DNA of 24,204 nt from Cochliopodium minus (taxonomy: Eukaryota; Discosea; Himatismenida; Cochliopodiidae): the NCBI GenBank assembly GCA_024220525.1, contig JAMYWO010000431.1:1-24204 (forward strand). The letters are read 5' to 3'. Every line of letters begins with the position of its first letter. Position 1 is the stretch's first letter. Positions 11,387 through 19,983 of the stretch are shown here, piece after piece. The notes beneath the pieces are model-generated. The model did no database searches. It had not been told where the DNA came from and was given only the letters and a program-made list of their open reading frames with translations. Both the position numbers and the translations under genes were made by a program.

Positions 11387-11695
11387 TTAATAAATCTTTA
11401 TATCCAAAGGAACAGATACATCTTGATTGATTGTAATCCAACAATCGATACAGATCAGATCAAGATTTCCAAATTGATCTTTCATAGATTTAGGATCGAT
11501 CAAATCTTCAAGGCAAGCAGGGCAGTCTCCTATATTGCAAGGGAATTGCAAAATAAAATATTTTTCTTTATATTTTCCTTTTTTAATCTTCTTTTCTTCA
11601 CTTAATGATATATTCAAGAATTCTAACTCAGGATCTACTTGTTTGGCATTAATTGATTCATAATTTTCGTACTTCATTTTGTTGTGACAAAACAT
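11387..11695 (-). CDS. Small zinc-ribbon-like protein, local family, long-loop type
   Basis: 102-residue frame from ATG 11695 (a second Met at 11677 is also possible) to TAA 11387. The first half is charged and poorly structured. The second half carries PCNIGDCPACLEDL, then DQFGNL, then ICIDCWITINQ: a CPxC pair and a CxxCW pair about 23 residues apart with a GNL turn, as in zinc ribbons. It closely parallels the 12061-12219 product (CPCCLNDLEDP, DEFGNL, ICYEC, QD, PLEI vs PLDI). Probable metal-binding adaptor; the function is unknown. Confidence 0.65.
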   Translation of the reverse strand: MFCHNKMKYENYESINAKQVDPELEFLNISLSEEKKIKKGKYKEKYFILQFPCNIGDCPACLEDLIDPKSMKDQFGNLDLICIDCWITINQDVSVPLDIKIY

Positions 11696-12060
11696 GCTTG
11701 AGTAAAGGATTTTTTTTTTTTTTATACTTAGCTTGTAAAAGAATATAAAATTCTATTTTGAATTTTTTTTTTAAAGTTTTATTCAAAGTTTCAGAGAAAA
11801 AATTCCAATTGATGACATCTGTAAACTTCCCAATCAACATTAATTCTTACTATTTATTTATCCACTAAAGAATTTAAACAATAAAATGAAATATCTTGAG
11901 ATCAATTCTCAATCAATACAAATTAATTTGAAATATTCTCTTTGTTCTCATTATTTCAAAATGAAAATAAGTAAAGATAAACTAATGATCACTTTACGAA
12001 ATTTTTTTCAAAATTTAATAAATTTTCATTTTATAAACAAGGAAAAATAGAGCTAAATTG
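11696..12060. other. Intergenic between two paralogues
   Basis: A minus-strand frame from ATG 11840 (MLIGKFTDVINWNFFSETL...) overlaps the start of the 11387-11695 gene in another frame. I could find no sensible splice joining it, so it is left as noncoding. Confidence 0.4.
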
Positions 12061-12219
12061 TCAAGTGGATTCAATAATTATGATCTCCAAAGGTAAAGTT
12101 TCATCTTGAAAGGTTACAAATAAACATTCATAGCAAATGCATACAAGATTTCCAAATTCATCCCTAAGAACCATGGGATCTTCCAGATCATTTAAGCAAC
12201 ATGGACATTCTTGGTTCAT
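12061..12219 (-). CDS. 52-residue zinc-ribbon-like protein, local family
   Basis: ATG at 12219, TGA at 12061. The product begins MNQECPCCLNDLEDP and continues DEFGNLVCICYECLF to a C-terminal LPLEIIIIEST. It is essentially the cysteine core of the 11387-11695 protein without its N-terminal half: CPxCLxDLxDP, DxFGNL, ICxxC, QD, PL(D/E)I are all shared. Conservation of the motif with divergent silent positions argues that this short frame is real. The promoter region upstream is duplicated in front of the 12752-13105 gene. Confidence 0.7.
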   Translation of the reverse strand: MNQECPCCLNDLEDPMVLRDEFGNLVCICYECLFVTFQDETLPLEIIIIEST

Positions 12220-12279
12220 TTCAAAATTGTAAAATGATTCTTTTTAGTTTTTTTTTTAAATCCAATTCATTTTTTTTTT

Positions 12280-12760
12280 TTTTTTTGAATTAAGAAAAGG
12301 TGAGTAAGAAATGAAAATGAAATTTTCGTATTTGGAACCACTAAACAAGAAAATGAAAATGAAGATGACACTCTTAACAAAAAAATTTTTTTTTTTTCAA
12401 TATGTTGTAAGTTTCTATGATCATAAAAGCAGAAAATAATCAAAAATTCTTAGCTTAATAGATTCTCAATCCAAAAAGAAGATCTAAAAATTCCAGGCTT
12501 TCCAATCTTGTAAGTAAAAAAAATAAATATTTTTTTGATATTAAAATTTTGAATTTTACATCAATTAAGAAAAAAGCAAAAATTTGGTACTGATTCTGAA
12601 TTAAAGATTTGATTTTAAAGATCTTGGTTTTTTATTTTCTTTAATAAATTAATATTTTTATTTTCAATTCGAAATATAATAATATTCTTAACATAATTTT
12701 TTCAAAGAAATTAACATCTTTTAATATTTGAACGTAAAATAAACGAATTAATTATTTTTT
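12280..12760. repeat. Tandem duplication unit, copy 1 (flanks)
   Basis: Blocks shared with copy 2: 12287-12312 (AAGAAAAGGTGAGTAAGAAA) with 13175-13200; 12583-12704 (AAAGATCTTGGTTTTTATTT core) with 13240-13357; 12713-12755 (GTAAAATAAACGAATTAATT) with 13436-13480. The blocks keep their order relative to the genes, so gene, 3' flank and next promoter were duplicated together. Confidence 0.85.
12287..12313 (-). promoter_or_regulatory. Shared upstream element, copy 1
   Basis: Same pyrimidine-rich string as at 13175-13201, 68-94 nt upstream of the ATG at 12219, and separated from it by an A-rich stretch on the sense strand. Confidence 0.4.
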
Positions 12761-13105
12761 TTTGTTTCTTGGCAAAAAATGAAGGAGATAAACAATTAAA
12801 ATCGAAAAACGGTTGTCATATTTGACATCTTCAGATTTATTGTTTTCGTTAGGATAATCAGGGTTCCAAAAACTTTCTTGCATGATGTCGTTGGAGTTGT
12901 TGTTAGAGGCTTCTCTTTCTTCATTTTTAATTTCTTCTTTCTCTGAATTCTCTACTTCATTGAGATTCGAATCCTCCGAATATTTGTTGGTGTTATTTTC
13001 AGATTCTTCTCCATTATTATTTTCTTCCTTCTCTGAACTATTCGTATTGTTGTAAGTATTTTCTTCAGAGGAATTTTTTTTTTCATTCCTTTCTTCTTCG
13101 GACAT
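12752..13105 (-). CDS. Acidic low-complexity paralogue without cysteines
   Basis: 117-residue frame, ATG 13105, TAA 12752. It starts MSEEER, like MSEKEG of the 13559-13762 gene, and the bases before both ATGs agree (AAAAGATGTCCGAA). The middle is Glu/Asn/Ser-rich and probably disordered (EENTYNNTNSSEKEENNN). Near the end, DYPNENNK matches DNPNNENNK of the neighbour, but here the frame continues about 27 residues into a hydrophobic, basic end (ILIVYLLHFLPRNKKK), while the neighbour stops. The knuckle cysteines are absent, so it has kept the ends of the family but not its core. The role is unknown. Confidence 0.6.
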   Translation of the reverse strand: MSEEERNEKKNSSEENTYNNTNSSEKEENNNGEESENNTNKYSEDSNLNEVENSEKEEIKNEEREASNNNSNDIMQESFWNPDYPNENNKSEDVKYDNRFSILIVYLLHFLPRNKKK

Positions 13106-13134
13106 CTTTTATAGTAATATATAATTTTTTTTTA

Positions 13135-13490
13135 TTTTTTATTTTTTATTTAATCCTTTTTTTTTAATTTTTTTTGAACTAAGAAAAGGTGAGTAAGAAA
13201 TGAGAAATTGAATTTTATATCAAAAAAAAAAAAACAAAAATTTCGTACTCATTCTGAATGAAAGATTTTGTTCTTAAAGATCTTGGTTTTTATTTTTATT
13301 AATAAATTAATATTTTTAATTTTCTATTTGAAATATATATTATTCTTAACATAATTTGTTTTGATTTTCAGTTGTGAAAAGGATTAGTGAACTCAAAAAA
13401 TTTAATATCAAAAAAGAGAAAATAATCAAAGAAAAACATCTTTTACTATTTGAACCGTAAAATAAACGAATTAATTCTTTTTGATATTTT
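13135..13490. repeat. Tandem duplication unit, copy 2 (flanks)
   Basis: Counterpart of 12280-12760, lying between the 13559-13762 and 12752-13105 genes; see copy 1 for matching blocks. Copy 2 carries small insertions and deletions, so the copies are not recent. Confidence 0.85.
13175..13201 (-). promoter_or_regulatory. Shared upstream element, copy 2
   Basis: On the minus strand it reads ATTTCTTACTCACCTTTTCT, about 70-95 nt before the ATG at 13105. The same string precedes the ATG at 12219 at nearly the same distance (12287-12312). It is a candidate promoter element; conservation could also simply reflect the duplication. Confidence 0.4.
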
Positions 13491-13558
13491 GGAAAATGTA
13501 AAAAAAGAGATGAACAATTTTATCAAAAGAAGGCTTTTTAATTTAAATCTTATCAACT

Positions 13559-13762
13559 TCATTTATTGTTTTCATTGTTTGGATTATCTATGTAGCAAAC
13601 AACTTTCTTTATTATGATCTTTTTTGAATGTTGTTGATCAGTTCTTTGAATTCTTTCCCAGCATCTCTCGCAGATCCATTCTTCTTCCGATCTCGGACAA
13701 TCACCATTTTGGCAAGGTTCTTCTCTCAATTCATAATATTGCGCACCTTCTTTTTCGGACAT
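13559..13762 (-). CDS. Small cysteine-knuckle protein, local family, short-loop type
   Basis: 67-residue frame with ATG 13762. It holds EEPCQNGDCPRSEEEWICERCWERIQ, the short-loop version of the family core also seen at 7083-7418, and ends in an Ile/Lys-rich tail plus NPNNENNK. The CxxxxCP and CxxCW pairs could bind one zinc; this is inferred. DNA after its stop still aligns with coding DNA at the end of the 12752-13105 gene, so one of the two has gained or lost its last residues. Confidence 0.65.
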   Translation of the reverse strand: MSEKEGAQYYELREEPCQNGDCPRSEEEWICERCWERIQRTDQQHSKKIIIKKVVCYIDNPNNENNK

Positions 13763-14692
13763 CTTTTGAAAGTAAAGTAAATTTAATTTTAATTTTTTTT
13801 TTTATATTTTTTCAAATTCATCAATCAAAAAATATTTAAAATTTAAATTTGATTGTAAAAAATAGTACTTTGATCAGAATAAAACCTCATAATTAAGATA
13901 GATTTACAAAATCCATATTTGGAAACATATAAATATGTTTATAAAAGAGGAAATAATAATCCGAAAAATCCTCCGTGTTTTAATTAATCCCTTTTTTTAC
14001 TTAAATCTACTCAATAACAACTAATTATCTGATATGACTCGGAACCTAGGTTTTTTATTGTCAGATTTGATTTAATTTATAAAATAAAAAAATTATTCTT
14101 AACATATAAAATTAAAACAAAGGTGAAATTAAGTTTAAAGAAAAAGTTTATAAACAAGAACTCGAAACAATTGTTTATTTTGGATCTATTTTTCATCTAT
14201 TTATTATTTAATTGTGGAAAAAAGAAAAAATTTATTCCCCTAAATTATGTTCTTCTTGTTGATTCCTTTTTGGGATGAAATTTCAATATCATTCCAAAAA
14301 ATAAAAAAAATTCAATTAATAAAATGCCCGATTATTTTCTTTCTACTAGTATCTCTCGATTGGATCCATTCAAAAGGCAGAATGGTGGAGAAAATGGTAC
14401 AATATCAACAAAAAAAAAAAGAGAAAATATAATACAATTGATTAACCAATGAATTCTTCGAATTATGGAAATGGAAACCATAATAATTAACAACATATAT
14501 AAATAAAACTTTATTGAATTTCATCCTTTTTATTTTTGCAGAATTTTTTAGTGGATAATAATAATAATTACATATTGATTTATATTTGCAGTTGATATTG
14601 AGATATCATTTCCCATCTGATCAAAAAAAAAAGGTTATTTAAAAAAATAAAAATAAAAAAAAGTTTTAAAGTTTAAATTGTTCCAAAACTTT
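13763..14692. other. Intergenic, no gene seen
   Basis: Only a trace (TTATTCTTAACATA near 14093) recalls the duplication block of the neighbouring array. A plus-strand frame at 14247-14432 is hydrophobic low-complexity and unsupported. Confidence 0.5.
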
Positions 14693-16290
14693 TTAATTTT
14701 TAGTCAACAACTTTAGAGAATCTAAAAAAACTTGATTGACGTTTATATCAGACTTTGCAGAAGTCTCCTTGTACTCACAACCGTATTTCTTAGCTAACTT
14801 TAAGGCATCTTCCTTGTGAACTTCCCTCCTTTCTTCAAGATCCAACTTGGTGCCAACAAGCATCAAGGGGAGTGTTTTGATAAAATTTATATCATTTAAT
14901 TCTTTAAAAAATATAATTTTTAGTTTTCATATTATTTTATTTATTATTTTTTAAATACTAATTTTTTATTGTTTTATTATTTTATTATTTATTATTTTTA
15001 ATTTTAATTTTTAATTTTTAATTTTTTTTTGTTATTTAATTAATTTTATTTGATTTTAATTTTTTATATTTTTTATTTTTTATTTTTAATGAATTTCTCA
15101 CCTTCATTGTTATTTTTGATTTTTCCATACTGTTGGATGTACTTCTCACACTCATCAAAAGTTGCTGACCTTGTTAAATCAAACACAACCACTACCATAT
15201 CCCCTGATCGGATAAACTGACTAAAAATTTTTTTATTTTATTTTTATTTTATTTTTATTTTTTTATAATTTTAAAAAAATATTCAATATATTAATTTATT
15301 ATTTTAATTTATTAATTTTTTTTTTACTCTCTCAATGCACTGTAATCTTCTTGGCCATGAGTATCCAGCACATCTATCCCATAAACTTTCTCATCCAATT
15401 CTTCTCTTTTCCTGCATGAAATTTCGCACTAAAAATATATTTTAAAAAATTTTAAAAAAAATAATTATTTAAAATTAGAAATTATTTAAAATAAAAAATA
15501 ATAAATCTTAATAGTTACATTGTGATATTTTTTATAAAAATTGCAAAAATCTTGAATTATTCGAAATTTCTTAGCATCAAATTTTTGAGTTCTGTTTATA
15601 TCATTTCAAGTATAATGCTTAAAATCGTGGTGATTAATGTATAATTGAAATCACTTTATCTTTATAATGCATTCAAATGATGTAACTAAAAAAATTTTTG
15701 GAGGTGCTCATTATGCCCGAGAATAACATATCTTAATTAGAAAGAGAAATATTTTATTTTTTGTTTTAATTTTGATGCGATTCTTGGTTTTTATTTTTGT
15801 TCAATAAAGTTTTAATAAAAAAAATTACATGTGAAATAATTTATAAATATTAAAAGTTTGTTTAAAAATGATCGATAAAGGATCAACATAAATCAACATA
15901 TACACGTGAAATAATTTAGATATCAATTTAATGATATAAATAATATTTAACAGTGATATATTATTTGTTTGATGCTGTATTTACGGTTGGATCATATTCT
16001 TCTAAGTAAAACCCTGATATATATCTATTCATCAGACATGTCTTGCCTATATAATAAAATAGAGTATAGATTTGAAAATCAATAATATAATTTATTATCT
16101 ATTATATCCAAACAATCTACCAACACCACCTTCTCCTATTCGATTATATAAACAAATATAATTTGAAATTAAAATATATTTTTCTTGAATATTTTTTTTG
16201 AACCCAATAAAACAATTTTGAATTCAGTATTGTTCTTATTTTTTCCTTGATATCCACCACTTTAACATTTTTTTCATTTTTGTTTCCCAT
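14693..16290 (-). CDS. Ras-like small GTPase without a CaaX end
   Basis: Exons on the minus strand: 16290-16204, 16135-16121, 16046-15985, 15428-15328, 15220-15102, 14901-14693; about 197 residues. GTPase motifs are all present: EFKIVLLG then P-loop GEGGVGKT (split over three exons), switch I YDPT, LDTHGQE (His where Ras has A59), GTKLDL (a Rho-like TKxD in place of NKxD), ETSAK. No Rho insert, and the protein ends KLLTKN with no prenylation box. The N-terminus is extended and starts MGNKN, so lipidation at Gly2 might replace prenylation (position 6 is Glu, so this is weak). The ATG frame and the P-loop frame of exon 1 differ by one base, near a run of six A after AAGG (about 16238-16245). 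Either the sequence lacks one A or the start lies elsewhere. A signalling switch, partner unknown. Confidence 0.87.
15530..15600. repeat. Second intronic module in the Ras-like gene
   Basis: Located in intron 3 (15429-15984). It shares GCAAAAATCTTGAATTATT and a following ATTTCTTAGCATCAAA-like stretch with 10222-10265. A weaker relative with TTTCTTAGCATCAAA lies at about 19000-19016 in intron 1 of the cytochrome b5 gene. Confidence 0.6.
16121..16135 (-). other. 15-nt microexon encoding the P-loop
   Basis: The microexon GAGAAGGTGGTGTTG has AG before it and GTAGAT after it. Its inclusion alone restores GEGGVGKT between exons 1 and 3 in phase, which makes it one of the best supported junctions in the window. 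Confidence 0.85.
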
Positions 16291-16882
16291 CTATTTCAAT
16301 TTTCTTCCAAATAAAAATTAGAATTTCAATTTTTTTTAATTTTATTTTAAATTAAGAATTTCAATTTTTTATTTTTAATTAATCAACAAAATATTATTTA
16401 CAGAGAAATGCTCAATTATTTGTCAAATCCTAAATAATTCATCAAACAAACCATGAACAAAGTTTTTTTTTAGGTAATCTTTGTGACTTTCTTGATTAGA
16501 TTATGAAAACAAATGAATTTATTAAAGTAAAATAAATAAAAAAAGAATTGATTTCTTAAATAGATCACCTAGGATTGAATATGTTTAAACTTTTTTCAAA
16601 TTAAAGCAGAAGATTGTAATTTCAATCTTTTTCATAATGGAAGTCCTAGAACATCCTATCACAAACTCTCTCAAACAAAGCATTAAAATGTTTTCTTAAA
16701 ACTTTGTATTTTTTCAAAAATTGTCAAAATTTGAACTCTTCAAGAAATTTTTATAAATTATCTAAATTTAAAGCAGAATAGAGTGATAGAAAAATTTCCT
16801 CTCTGATGAAAGAATAATTTCATTATTAAAATATCGTTCAAACAATATATAATAAAAATAAAATTAAAAAATAAAAAAAATA
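16291..16882. promoter_or_regulatory. Shared upstream region of divergent genes
   Basis: 592 bases between the ATG of the Ras-like gene (minus) and the ATG of the 16883 gene (plus). No coding seen. The motif TTTAAAGCAGAA occurs at about 16770 with a close match (ATTAAAGCAGAA) at 16601; whether this is functional is unknown. Confidence 0.4.
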
Positions 16883-18240
16883 ATGGGAAACAATCATTCA
16901 AATAAAAATCAGATTTCTTGGCAAAAAGAAACATACAATGAAGAAATCACCAAATTGGAAGATATAGATCAATCGAATCTTTGGGATATCAGCATCTCCA
17001 GCAATAAATTGGCTTTCAATGGAAATGAAGTCACATTCAATAAACTTGGACATGGAGTAGGTGATTAAAAAAAAGAATAAAAAAATCAATAGATTGAATA
17101 TATATTGATATTCGATCTTGATATTGACTGCTATACTTTCGTTGAATGAATATTTATAAATATTTTTTTTATATTTTTTGTTCGTTAATCAAATAGATAT
17201 AGATTCGATTCAATATATACTCTTATAAAAAAATATAAATTTTCTCGGAGCATTTTTTGAATAAATAAAATAAAAATTTAAAATTTAAAAAATAAAAATT
17301 TTTAAAAATAAAAATTTAATATTTTAAAATCAAAAATAAAAATTTAAAATTATTTTCAAGATTTGAAATTTAATCTTTTAAATTCTGTTAGCTTGTATGT
17401 TCACAAAGTTTGTTTTCACTAAAGATGATAACAACATCCTGTTTGTTTTCGATATAAAGAGGACAAGAAAACCTAGTGCAAACCAAGCGCATGTTGTTTC
17501 TGCAGGTATATTTTTACAAAATAAAAATAAAATAAATTATTTAAATTTTAAAAAAATAATTGAAATATAAAATAAAAGGAATTTGTAAGATTGGATGGTA
17601 ATTTTTTATTTTTCTTTCAAATTAAAATTTATTAATTTAAATACGAAAATAAAAAGTGTAAGCAATGACTGGGTAAAAGAAAAAAAATAAACTTTCATTT
17701 AAATATTAATTAATATAATTTTTTTTCAAAAGCTTCATTTTGGTAATTTAAAATAATCAATAAAATTAATTTTTAACTTTTAAAATTTTAATTCTTTCTT
17801 TTAGCTCATAATGGAATTGGATCGTAAAAAATAGTTTAATGTTAAATGAAAAACTAATCTGTTTTTTGTCTTTTGAAGTGATGATTTAGGATTAAAAGTT
17901 GGAGAATTTTGCGAAATTTATTTATTGTACAGCAATTAGTAATAATAAAAAAAAAAAATTATTTTTAATCATCACAAATATTTTTTTTGTTTTAAATTAT
18001 TTTTTTTTTCTAAAATTTTTTTCATTTTAAAGTTTTACAATTTATTTTTTTAAAAAAAGCACTCTCCATATTTACAACAAAACTGTGAACAGGCTAGTTC
18101 TAAGCAAAAAAATTTATCATCAAAACAACAGGTTTTATATCACCATTTGGGATAACTCTCACATCGTTAAGGCCAAATCTATCAAATTTATAACTGGAGT
18201 ACCAAATGAAGTCACTGCTGGTTACATGATTGAAATTTGA
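16883..18240 (+). CDS. Four-exon protein of unknown function, possible N-myristoylation
   Basis: Exons 16883-17060, 17392-17505, 17805-17823, 18060-18240; 492 nt, 163 residues, phases 1-1-2, TGA at 18240. The third exon is only 19 nt (AHNGIG plus part of Ser), and the phases leave little room for another choice. The protein starts MGNNHS, which fits the N-myristoylation pattern (Gly2, Ser6). The rest has alternating hydrophobic and polar residues typical of a beta-rich domain (ACMFTKFVFTKDDNNILFVF, RFYITIWDNSHIVKAKSI). I recognise no family. It is transcribed divergently from the Ras-like gene, which also begins MGN. Confidence 0.75.
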
Positions 18241-18485
18241 AGAGAAATAAAATTAAAACAAAAATAAATTAGTGAATAATATTATTCTTGTTTCATCACA
18301 CCAAAAAAAAAAAATGAAAACGCAAAAGTTTAATAAGACCATTTACTGTCAAAACAATTATGATCACCTTTGTAATTAAGATTTACTAAATTAAATACAG
18401 ACCATTTGTTTTATTTTTGAAAAAAATCAAAATATTTTTTATTTGTTTAAAGTCAAAAATTTTATTTTATTTGATGCTTTTTCTT
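18241..18485. other. Spacer between convergent genes
   Basis: AT-rich 3' flanks of the 16883 gene and the cytochrome b5 gene. No terminator signal beyond AATAAA-like strings (AAATAAA near 18245) can be pointed to. Confidence 0.4.
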
Positions 18486-19418
18486 TCAATTAAAAAAGAA
18501 ATAATACGAAAGCAATGCAAACAACAAAGCGATTCCTAACTTGACATTGGAAGATAATCCTTCCGATTCCACAACCTTGCTAGTAGCATTGAAAGATGGA
18601 TCAACCTTCTTAACAGCGGGTTTTTTTTCTTTGCTATTTAGTAATCTCTTTCTTTTATCGTGTGCTGTTTCTGTTTCTTCAAATCCTTCTAACTGACCTA
18701 TGTAGAATTGTTCCAAGTATGGAAGTATTTCTTCTGTTTCGTGATCACCTACTCCATCGAATCCGCTTGTTGCATCTAATCCCACATTGTTCTCGAGTGC
18801 TTCCTTTCAAATTAAATTTTGAATTGAGTTTTTTTCTTGCTTTTGTTTTTTGTTGAAATAAAAAAAAATTTTACTGGGCCTCCTGGATGCTCTAATTCAA
18901 AAAAAAATTTAGAAAATTATTGTATGTTCATTAAAAATGAAAAGAAAATTTTTATTAATAAGATTTTTATTAAAGTCAAAACTATTTGAATTATATGTAA
19001 TTTCTTAGCATCAAAATATTCTAAAATGTGACCCAAAAAGTAAATGTTTTATTTTTTGATTTAATTTGTTAGCGATTTTTGTTTGCTCCAATTCAAAGAA
19101 ATTTAGAAAATTATTTTTTCAAAAAAATTTTGAGCTTTTAATTGCTTTCATCCTATTCCTGATAGGAATTCTAAAATATTGATTATTTTATCAATATATC
19201 CTATAAAAATTTGATATATTCTATGATTATAAATGATCAATGTTTCATATTATCTATCTTTCTTCATTTAAAGTTCATCTTGATATTTTTGTTATTTTGG
19301 TTAATATTTTACCCACAAATTGTGTTACATCATAAATACTTTTGTCTATTTGGATCAGATTTGAATCTTTTGATCTTTCAATGAAATCATTCTTTGTGAT
19401 TGTTTTAATCTTTGACAT
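18486..19418 (-). CDS. Cytochrome b5, tail-anchored
   Basis: Exons on the minus strand: 19418-19313, 18891-18875, 18803-18486; 441 nt, 146 residues. The haem domain shows SIYDVTQFV (27-35), EHPGGP (36-41, first axial His37), LDATSGFDGVGDHE (second axial His62) and FYIGQLEGF. After a Lys/Ser-rich linker comes a C-terminal hydrophobic segment (about 128-145, LGIALLFALLSYYFFF) with nothing after it but Asn: a tail anchor as in ER or mitochondrial outer-membrane b5. By family, it passes electrons to desaturases, hydroxylases or P450s. Oddities: the second His is one residue later than in the usual VGHS, the helix after it is about two residues longer, and the HPGG motif is a 17-nt exon. The start is the first Met, MSKIKTITKNDF, matching the usual b5 N-terminus. 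Confidence 0.9.
18875..18891 (-). other. 17-nt microexon encoding HPGG
   Basis: The microexon AGCATCCAGGAGGCCCA lies between GAATTAG and GTAAAA. It joins the phase-1 end of exon 1 (GTG G) to make GAG, then His-Pro-Gly-Gly-Pro, and enters exon 3 in phase 0. Confidence 0.85.
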
Positions 19419-19503
19419 AATTCAATGGATATTTCTTTGATTCAACTGTTTTTTCTTTCCTTTTTTTTTTTTTATGTCACAACGTTTTGAGCCAATATGG
19501 ATT

Positions 19504-19836
19504 TTACATGAATATCACAGTGAGAACAACATGATCACCAAATTGTTTACATCTAAATTTTGAGGGTGTTTTTTGAAGAGGAGGAACTTCCATAAATAAT
19601 CCTCTCAATAAAAATATATTATCAAATTTCAAGAAAAATAAAACATAAAGTATTTTTTTTTTCAAACTAGACTCTATTCTCAATCATCACTCGCCAAAAA
19701 TTTATAGGAAGAGTTTTATCCTTTAAAATAAATCAAATATGGAAAACATCCAAACCTTTTAAATTCAAATCTAAGGTCCATCCACTTTGAATAGTATTTA
19801 TTGTTTTGATTTCAAAAAGATCATAGTTTGTAAATC
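19504..19836 (-). pseudogene. Possible 5'-lacking gene fragment, two exons
   Basis: Exon 19836-19756 (FTNYDLFEIKTINTIQSG then WTLDLNLK) and exon 19601-19504 (GLFMEVPPLQKTPSKFRCKQ then FGDHVVLTVIFM, TAA) join in phase by GT-AG. Both look protein-like, but I find no ATG or upstream exon before the stop of the surface-protein gene at 19984. It could be a relic, or an alternative 3' end of that gene. No family recognised. Confidence 0.3.
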
Positions 19837-19983
19837 CTTTTCAAATTTTTTTGTAAAATAAACAAATTGGTTTCAATATTTTTGAAAGATTTAAAAACAC
19901 TTAAAGATTTAACTTTTATACAAGTTATTTAAAGAAGTTAAAAACTCTAAAAAGATATTGAATAGATCGAAATTGATAATTTT

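Noticed and set aside
11658-11840. Minus-strand 60-residue frame upstream of the 11387-11695 gene
   Set aside because: Joining it would need an intron of about 30 nt, and its sequence is mainly Lys/Phe low-complexity.
14247-14432. Plus-strand frame of 61 residues
   Set aside because: Hydrophobic low-complexity without splice partners or domain.
16898-17089. Minus-strand frame of 63 residues
   Set aside because: Antisense of exon 1 of the 16883 gene, which is supported by in-phase splicing through four exons.
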